Shown: positions 56,195-64,000 of the stretch, in pieces
Layout of the letters: every line of letters begins with the position of its first letter
Numbering within the stretch: position 1 is the first letter of the stretch
DNA from: Zygnema cylindricum
Taxonomy: Eukaryota; Streptophyta; Zygnematophyceae; Zygnematales; Zygnemataceae
DNA: 64,000 bases
Direction: 5' to 3'
NCBI GenBank assembly: GCA_037447655.1
Contig: JBBHKE010003573.1
Location: forward strand, 97,281 to 161,280
Notes under the pieces: model-generated
Seen by the model: the letters and a program-made list of their open reading frames with translations, nothing else
What the model was told of the DNA's origin: nothing
Database searches by the model: none
Made by a program: the position numbers and the translations under genes

Positions 56195-56865
56195 TCGCAA
56201 AACCACACAGCACACCTTTTTTTGATAAATATACACCAGATTTTTGCCAAGCACACCTTTTTTGATAAATTTACACCAGTTTTGCACAAAATACACCGTT
56301 TTCTTCATAAATTTATTCCAATGTTTTTTCCAAACACACTTTGTTTTGATAAATTTACACCAGTTTCGTGCAAAGCACACCTTATTCTTATAAATATACA
56401 CCAGTTTTTCGTGAAACACACCTTTTTTTGATAAATTTACACCAGGTTTGCGCAAAACATATCTTTTTTTGATAAACTCGTTTTCCTTAAAACCCACAAC
56501 ACACCTTTTTTTGTTAGATTTACACCAGTTTTGCGCAGAACACACCTTTTTTTTGATAGATATACACCATTTTTTTGCAAAACACATTTTTGATAAATTT
56601 ACACCATTTTTGTGCAAAACACACCTTTTTTGATAATTCTACACCAGTTTTTAATTAAAACACACCGTTTTGATAGAATTACACCACTTTATTGCAAAAC
56701 ACACCTTTTCGATAAATTTACGCCATATTTTCTCAAACCACTCCTTTTTTTGATACATTTACACCAGTTTTGCGCAAAACACACCTGGTTTACATAGATT
56801 ACTCCAGTTTCTCACAAAACGCACCTTTTTTTTGATAAATTTACACTAGTTTTTCGCAGAAATAA
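56195..56865 (+). repeat. Minisatellite, about 40-bp unit, about 16 copies
   Basis: The unit contains CACACCTTTTTTTGATAAAT followed by TTACACCAGTTTTGCGCAAAA. Copies differ by indels in the T runs. Frames on both strands (FIKKGV- or FDKFTPVL-like) are produced by the repeat. Confidence 0.85.
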
Positions 56866-56869
56866 TTTT

Positions 56870-58575
56870 GAAGGTCAAAATGTTTTGCATTCTCAATTTG
56901 TGTTAGCTATCCAAAACAAATTGAGAAAAAAATTTCACGGACAGCAAGGGGAACGGCACGTCATCACTATTTTGTTTGGAGTGACCCACATTTCAGCTTC
57001 CAATTTTATGGTCCTATGATGTGTATGTCCCAAAGCTCCCCAATTCCCTTCTTCAACAACCGGAAGTTCCTCATGAGTACAGCCATACGTCATCAAAAGA
57101 TAGTCGCTGATGAATGTAAGAACCTTATTGGGGTAACTTCAGTTGAAGGACGCGATCGACTCTCCTCTTCTTCTGCTTGGCTTTATGCTGCACCAACCTC
57201 TGCCTCACTCCACTTGACGTTTCCACTAATTTTTGTAGCATTCGCTAACCCTAGCTCCGTCGCACATTCACTTCCTGTGCTACACTGTTTGAAAACGAGT
57301 AGACTATACCATACAAACCATTTATCACAGATTATCGAAGAATTTTGCCACAATTGAAACGCCTACATTTATCAATCACGACAATAAATATCGCGGGGAA
57401 ATCTGGATTTGGAGGACTCTAGGCTGACGGACACTACATTAGGTTCAGACAGTCTGTCTCTGAGAGTAGAAGCATTTGGCAATTAAAATATCAGCAATTT
57501 ATGCCTCGGATATTTTGTTACCTTGATAGCAATTTGACTAAGACATGGCAAGATTGTAGCTAGTTAACTTAACAGTTGAAATCAACATAACAATGTAAAC
57601 TTCAATTCATTTCGCTATGGCTGGCCAAACCAGCCACTAAAGAAAAAAATAGACGAGTTGAACAAAAGTACGGTCCAAAAGCTTGGATTCGCCAAAGTTG
57701 CAGACTAAAGTACGTTGCCATGGCATGAAATTGAAAAAGAAGTGCAAAAGAAAGAGAAACCGGCACCTTTCATCAACGGATATTAAAAGTTACAATGCAC
57801 AAATCATGAAAAAAACAATACAAAATTAGTAAGCGTTACCCTTGAGTCAAAATTTCCATTTGTAGCCGCTAAACACTGTCAAACTTGAGCATCTGACCTT
57901 GATTTCACTGAGGATACCCAAACGCATTGTGGCAATTTGGCGCTTGCAAACCATCACTGCCCGCAAACCTGTTCCTACAAAATACTAGAGGTTTCTCCTA
58001 ATCAATCGTGAGGTGAAATATATACAACAATTTAACGGGGTGTGCACACAACCCGTTACACCCGTGATACGTAAATTTGACAATAGTGGCTCGTGAGTCG
58101 TCTGCTAAAACACATTGCATGAACTACAATGGTCTACGACACTAGGAGACCATACTGCTAAGGGAAAAAAGACAGTACAAAAAACAATTGGAGCATCGAC
58201 GTGCCCAGATTGCAGGATTCAAGGGGAAAAACAGCCAGGACTTCTGACTGGTAGAGGTGTTCTTAGGGCTAACTCAATTGCACGACAAGGAACAAATTGA
58301 TTCCCTGCAGTTTTCGATGTTGACCATAGGTTTGCGTTGGTTGGAGACTCTCCCTTGCCGCACGCTACGTCTCCAACAAGCTGCGAGGAAAAATGGCGTC
58401 CCTCGCGGATCGGTATCTCTCCTCCAGCATTCTAAACAAAAGCTCGTACCAATACCTTGCTTTTGAAAGATGTATGGCCAAGCTATGGATATATAAAAAA
58501 GGTTTCGAATTGTAAATGTACCCATGATGGTGTTCCTTTGCCCCGAAATCCCAAAGAATATAACATTTAGTTACT
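56870..58575. other. 3' flank of the Plus-3 gene
   Basis: Nothing was recognised on either strand. The part next to 58580 is likely 3' untranslated sequence of the minus-strand gene. GC-rich stretches at 57120-57260 and 58240-58440 give short frames without motifs. Confidence 0.4.
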
Positions 58576-58579
58576 ATAA

Positions 58580-61500
58580 TTAAGAAGGCCAGTTCTGACG
58601 CTCCCGGAACTTTGCCTCGATCTCATCAAACATAATGGTTGGTCGACCAGCTCCCTTTTGCCATTCCAAAAGCTCCACCTGCCAGAAACCATTTCCAGAA
58701 ACTGCTAAGAGACGACCTTTGCAGGTAAATAAATGATACGGCATTCTATTTTTTTATATTCAGGGCAGCATGGAGAGATACAGATAAGGCAGGTGAAACA
58801 ACAGGAAAGAACAATATGCACCTCGGTGAACGGTTTGTTTGAAACGTACTGCCCATCCACCGTATATTCTCCGTCCCCAAAATCAACCACAAGCGTCATA
58901 GCCTGTCCCACTGAACGTTTTCGCGGGGCACCTGAAGTAAGATGGGTTTAAAACAACAGAAAGGTTTGAGGCCATAAGTCCGAGTCAAATTTCATTTGGA
59001 ATGAAGGTTGTATTAGACAGAAAATAGAAAAAGAGTGCCATGGAAATGATGGGAAGAAAACTGGAATGCTGCAAAGTGGCAGAAGCCCACCTGTAATACG
59101 AGCCATACGATAACCAGTACCGCTTGGGTCCTCCTGTCTCTTCCCAAATCGGAGACGAACAAAATATCCCTTGACTTTCCCCGCAAAAGAAGGTGATTCC
59201 GCCCATCTGACAAACCAAACATTACCCAATAAAAATCGGGCAAACTAGAGCAGCCCCCCTGCAGAGAATTCAATTTTCTTGAGAAAAAAACTTGCGTTTT
59301 CTCCAAACCCATATTGTTACACTATATTCTGTCCTATTCAAGCATCCAGCAGAACATTTCAATTCCCATTCCAGTTCAAATAAACTTCTCATCTCCTATC
59401 AAACAAGTCATGTACAAATGTACAATAATTGCTTAAGCTCAAAACCACCAGCATGAACATTGGAATGCAAATTACAAACAAGTAAAACATTGCGTATACA
59501 TACAACTGATGTCATGGGCAAGCTTACAGCACTAATATTTCGTCATCCGATACCATACAACTGCCAAGTCCTGTCCTTGTTTCGAAGACCTAAGAGTCTG
59601 TCCCTCACTCACTTGAGCAAATCTTTCCTCAAAAGCCGGATTGATTCGACACCCTCCAGCAAACCAGCAGGTTTCTCTGAAGTGGGATTAAGATTATTTG
59701 GCATCCTGCTAGTCTTCTCAGCTTCCAGGCCCGCATCTAAACCCTCCCCATCCAAAATCTCTTGCTCCTGTTTCTCCCTCGATTGCCAATTTTGCTCTCT
59801 TGCAATCGTCCCATCAGGAGTAAGCCCTGGGTCATTCCTCTCATCTCTTCCCAAAAAATCCACTTCTTTCAACCTTCTTCTTTCCCAAGCTGATGACCGT
59901 CCCCCACCGTTACGGCTAGCTGTTCTTTCTTCACCTTTCCAGTCATTCTCACCCCATTTTTTAGAACTTTTCTTGCCACTGTCCTCTCTCCCTTCTAAAT
60001 CTGCCTCTGTGGCCGACAAGTTTCTAGCAGTGACCTCTTCCTCACAGCCTCCACCTTCTGTGAACCTGCCCCCTTTTTCTGCAGAATGCCTGCAATTTTC
60101 CCCATCAAACCTATGAAAACTGCACTTCTCACAGACAATTGGTAAAACCCCACTTGCAGAGCTATGCCCTCCGTGTTCGGAAGTGACACATAAATTATTG
60201 CTGCAAAGCGAAAGCATTTCATGGCCAATAAGATTCCCCTCTCTTCTTTGTCCCGATGAAGACTCTCGTTCTCGAACTTTGGCTGCTGCTTCCGAGCACG
60301 TAAGCACACAATCCGCTCCCCAGTGTCCAATTTCCAGACATCGAAGGCAAACTGGTTGCTTAGTAGAAGAATTCCCACCATGAATATCAGATTGATTCTC
60401 TAACACAGTACCTCTTGTCGCAGATGTTGGTCGGAGTTCTATTCGTTGTTGCGAGCCAGGGGAAAAGGCCGGGACAACCTGAGAAGAAAGGTCAGAGGAA
60501 GGTCCAGTGGTGGGACTCGGACCTGAGCCAAGAGACGCTTTTGAAGTGACATTGATTTCCATAGTCATCGCCCTTTTCACAAGCATAGGTAGCTCACAGT
60601 CTCTTGTCTCAGAACAGAGAACAAGAGGGTGACCAGGCAAATTACAGAATGGACAGGCATGCCCTTCCTCAAATGATCGCACGGCGCTAGGGGCCCTTGT
60701 ATTTAATGCAAGATGAGCCGAACTCGCCAGAGACAACTGTCCAGATGAATCTCCCCCGGCACCATATTCTTTTAAGACTGCTGCCCGGCTGCAAGCACTT
60801 TCTAACCGCCAAGCCCTCAAAGAAGCCTGACTTGCCGCATACTCGGCCGCCCCGAGCCCACGGAGACACTCCTCTCCTGACCCATTATCTGCTTCCTTCT
60901 GTGCAACCATCATGCCACCTAAAGGTCCAAATGGATGACCACTATTGCCCATTGTTCCTTGCAATTGGCGGATAACCCCACTAAATCCGGATCTTCCCAA
61001 AGAACCTCGTAAAAAAGGCCCTTCAGCAAAAGGTTGAGGCATCCTTATACCTACACCGGAGTTAGGTTTCTCTGACATCTTTTGCACATCTGTTTGATAC
61101 CGCAAGTATGAGTTGTAAAGAGGTGCTCCCCTAGCTCCACCTAAATTTCCATCTGAAGGCTTATCACTACCTGCCATGGGGCTTTGAGCAAGTAGAGAAT
61201 TGTTCTGCTGTCCCTTTGCCGCTTGAAACAATTGTTTATCACCAGCTTGACTGCTGCCTTCTGCAAGATCCCCGCTACCAGTTCTGAGGGAAGCCTTACC
61301 AGAAGGGCCCATAAAGCGACCAATCCAGCGATCTCGAAGTCTGTCCTCAGCAGTCACACCAGATGCAGGCATGGATGACGATACAATGCCAGGCAATGGA
61401 GTCGAAGAAAGTTTCCCAATTGCCGTTACTGTGGTTCCTGTTCCAGTCGTCCCACTCAGGCCTTCTCCTGTATTAGGAGACACCGATGGGAGTCCATCTC

Positions 61501-64000
61501 CTTGCTGACTTCTATTAATGGCTTGTGCAGTGTTGCCAGCTGACACTGCCCAGCTACCTGCCTGTTGACCAACAATATGGACACCATTTCCCTGTCTCGA
61601 GACTGGACCTAACCTTTGCTGCCATCCTCTTCCCCTTGCCAATTCTTGCAATTCCTCTCCATCCACAGATGTTTCACGGGGTCCTGCTAACTGCCCTTCT
61701 GCCTCTGGGTAGAGAACCTGTTCAACCTGTTCCGACCAGAGAGGTGACGCTGACGGCACTACTTGAATACCATGACTGCCCTGATTCTGAAATGCTCGAC
61801 CTGTTCGGTAAGGTTCATCTGAATCTCCCCCGCGAAGGACCTGCTCGTCAGTGCCTCCACTTCGACTCTGTACTGCTGGAACTTCCACATCCCCAGGATG
61901 GAGACGTGCAGTCCGGCGTGGAGGTACAGTAGTCACTGGAGCAGATGCATCAACAACTCTAAGGATATCTCTCTCCCCTTCCAAAACATTTGCAGCTGGT
62001 AAAGGCATGTCTCCCTCAGCAACCATATCTGCCCGTCTCCCGCCCTCTCTTGCCACTACATCTGATGCTGCAACATTGCCTGCCCCATCTCTTGTAATTC
62101 CTTCAGCTGTCATATCTCTTTCTGTTTCGCCATGGAGGGAAACCAAAAGATTGTCACCAACCCGAGTTGCAACTAAACCTGAACAATTCTCCATCCTTCC
62201 AAGAATCGGATTATCTCCATGAGTACGAGTATCAGGTATCACCGTCTCTTTTGCAACATCACCAGCAACTGACTGACAGAAAGGAGCACTGATACCTTTC
62301 TCTTTGTCCCCGTGCTGAGCACCACTGTCACCGCCCACTAGGGTGGTGTTCCTTTTCAAACCCAACTCTCCTCCTGCACCAGTAGCCCCAAGCCTTGTTG
62401 CTTTTCCCCTCTGTACTGCTTTTACCCAGCCACGAAAGGAGCCAAAACCAGGCAATGATTCCTTCTCTGACGTTACAACTTTCGCAGCATCACCAGCAGC
62501 CAATGGAAGGCTCGTCCTGCTTGGAAACTGCTCTCTCAAAAAGCCGTTCGTCTCTTCTTTCTTAAAAGACACTGCGTCTGTGAAGTGTCGAATTACTGTG
62601 AAGCCCTTGCTTGTGCAGTCACTCCTGTGCTTCTTTGATTTTTTATTCCTGCTGCCACTCCACTGGTCCTGATCTTGTCCCCCATCCCTACCGTTTCCTC
62701 TTCCTGGGCCTGAGCTTTGTCCTTTCTCATACGACGCACCAGCGAGATGTTTTTCGCCTCTCTTCTTGTCGTCACGCCTCCTTTCCTCTCTTCTTCTCTC
62801 TCTGCATTTCCGTTTTTCCTCATCAAAATTTCCAGTAGAGTTCTGCTGATTGCTTTCAGATGCCTCCTGGTGAAGTTTCATGGGCTGATCAAAACCACCA
62901 GATTCATTGCAAGCTTTATCCAACCCTGTTGATCCTGCGCCTTCTTCGCATGAAGGCTTTCCCTTACCTGACACACTCACTATCTCTGCATCCTCTACCA
63001 TTTCCCCTGGAGGATGGCTGAACCTAGCTTCGCCATTTGCTCCACTGAAGGTATCGCATGCCTTAACTATGCCCTTCTCTTTTTCTGTGCTAACAATTAC
63101 CCGATTCCTTAAGTCTTCATTCTCAGATGCTCCAAGCTGAGCAGAATGGCCACAGTTTCGATTTGGTAGGCTAGGTCCTCCACTAACCGCCAGGACAGGC
63201 ACCTCTCCGAAAAGTTCATTTCCATCTGCAATAACCTTCTGTCTCTTCGCAGGTCCTGCCAGGCATGACACCCAACGGTCAAAAGACCAGCTGTGCAATA
63301 CAGTTGCATAAAAAAATTTAGCATTCAAATGTCAACCAGAACTGTGTGAAAAAGAAACACCTGAGGGAAGGAATGCAATTGCACACATGATACATTTAGA
63401 TTTGCAACTGACCTTGCAGATCCTGCGACAACCTTGAAGGCTGTAGGTGGGTTGGGAAGGTAGGGTTCATGGCAACTCTGTTGCCAGCTGCGGTCTCCCA
63501 TGCATTCAAACTCGGTGCTCTCAGAAGCGTCAGACTTGTCGGACTTCCTCTACCCCCTTGCTGTTCAGAAAATCTGAATGAAGAGTGGTTTGGACTGAAC
63601 CGCCTCGCCGCATGAGCACTCGAGGGGGAACGAAAATCGAATCCTACCCTGCGAGCAGACACTTTATCTGAGCCGTCTACTGGTGGCCAGGTAGAATGCC
63701 CTCCCTCTGGGAGAAAGGGTCCAGGTGGTTGACTCGGGCCTTGAACAGTGCTCCTGTCGCCAAACCAGCTGCCAGTCAGAGGCTGGTTACTAGGGCCAAC
63801 AGGAGCTTCCAAGACTGAGCTTCCACCCTCAACTCTTGATGAAGGAGTCCACGGTACTGGAGAGAAACTTCCATCCCCAGGAAAGCTGCCTTTCAAATAA
63901 TCCTGAAAGTCAAGCATACCTTTACTATGACCCTGAGGAGAACCATTTCCATAGGCGGGCGACAACGTTGCCTTCTGGACCAGTGAACCAGTCAATTCGG
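58580..64000 (-). CDS. Large protein with two CCHC zinc knuckles and a C-terminal Plus-3 domain (5' end outside window)
   Basis: Five minus-strand exons join in phase: beyond 64000 to 63413, 63255-59613 (3643 nt), 59206-59091, 58931-58822 and 58678-58580, ending RERQNWPS and stop. No start is visible; the first exon is open to the edge. The long exon encodes a mostly disordered, Ser/Gly/Glu-rich chain with a basic patch (KKRGEK; RNKKSKKHRSD near 62650-62750). It has two zinc knuckles of spacing CX2CX4HX4C: CPFCNLPGHPLVLC near 60635 and CLRCLEIGHWGADC near 60330. The last three exons form a Plus-3 domain (FVRLRFGKRQE; GYRMARITG; VVDFGDGEYTVDGQYVSNKPFTE; VELLEWQKG; FDEIEAKFRER). Plus-3 domains, first known from Rtf1 of the Paf1 complex, bind nucleic acid or phosphorylated Spt5, so a nuclear role in transcription or RNA is likely. 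It lacks the SWIB, GYF and PHD parts of NERD-type plant proteins as far as visible. Confidence 0.8.

Noticed and set aside
56171-56617. Repetitive protein-like frames in the 40-bp array
   Set aside because: Both strands stay open because of the repeat; there is no start context, conserved domain or codon pattern.
59460-63140. Plus-strand frames of 60-218 codons opposite the Plus-3 gene
   Set aside because: They are antisense shadows of the 3.6-kb coding exon, with no motifs.

Overview
The window looks like a repeat-rich nuclear segment of a land plant or close streptophyte relative. The reasons are ascorbate-oxidase-like and Plus-3-domain genes with GT-AG introns, many Ty1/copia-type retrotransposons, plant-style solo LTRs, AAACCCTAA motifs and dense MITEs. 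Nothing in it looks prokaryotic: there are no operons, CRISPR arrays or ribosome binding sites. I cannot name the species, and codon use and intron style do not point clearly to a flowering plant.

Layout. 1-28 kb is a nested graveyard of LTR retrotransposons. It holds a minus-strand copia gag with its 5' LTR (1-2447) split by a solo LTR (1263-2300); a second gag stub with LTR (2453 to about 3000); a gag relic with canonical PBS and LTR (3440-5269); a solo LTR (6076-7020); a nearly full but decayed copia element on the plus strand (9256-15477); a decayed copia element on the minus strand (17517-23570) carrying a solo LTR in its RT region (19900-20957); and LTR fragments (25734-27287). 28-32.5 kb is MITE territory (hAT-, PIF/Harbinger- and Stowaway-like).

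33.4-38.6 kb holds the first two cupredoxin domains of an ascorbate-oxidase-like multicopper oxidase. Seven exons join in phase, but a 489-bp MITE sits inside the seventh coding exon and no third (copper-binding C-terminal) domain was found. Its introns carry two hAT-like elements with 8-bp target duplications, a small MITE and an array of duplicated 3' splice sites. 38.6-44.3 kb is simple and tandem repeats. 44.3-47.2 kb on the minus strand is a phase-consistent chain of small exons for a protein I do not recognise. 47.5-53.3 kb is a nested cluster of TA-flanked MITEs. 53.5-57 kb is pyrimidine-rich arrays and a roughly 40-bp minisatellite. 58.6-64 kb (minus) is the 3' part of a large gene for a nuclear-type protein with two CCHC zinc knuckles and a C-terminal Plus-3 domain; its 5' end is outside the window.

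The most interesting signals are these. (1) Copia elements have the LTR abutting a primer site complementary to the anticodon arm of initiator tRNA-Met (half-tRNA priming as in Drosophila copia), and this site lies inside the gag reading frame, whose start codon is in the LTR. (2) LTRs contain tRNA-minihelix-like hairpins. (3) There is an exact, reversible-looking MITE insertion in an oxidase exon. (4) There is a tandem array of decoy 3' splice sites in an intron of the same gene. All family assignments rest on reading motifs by eye; no database search was possible.
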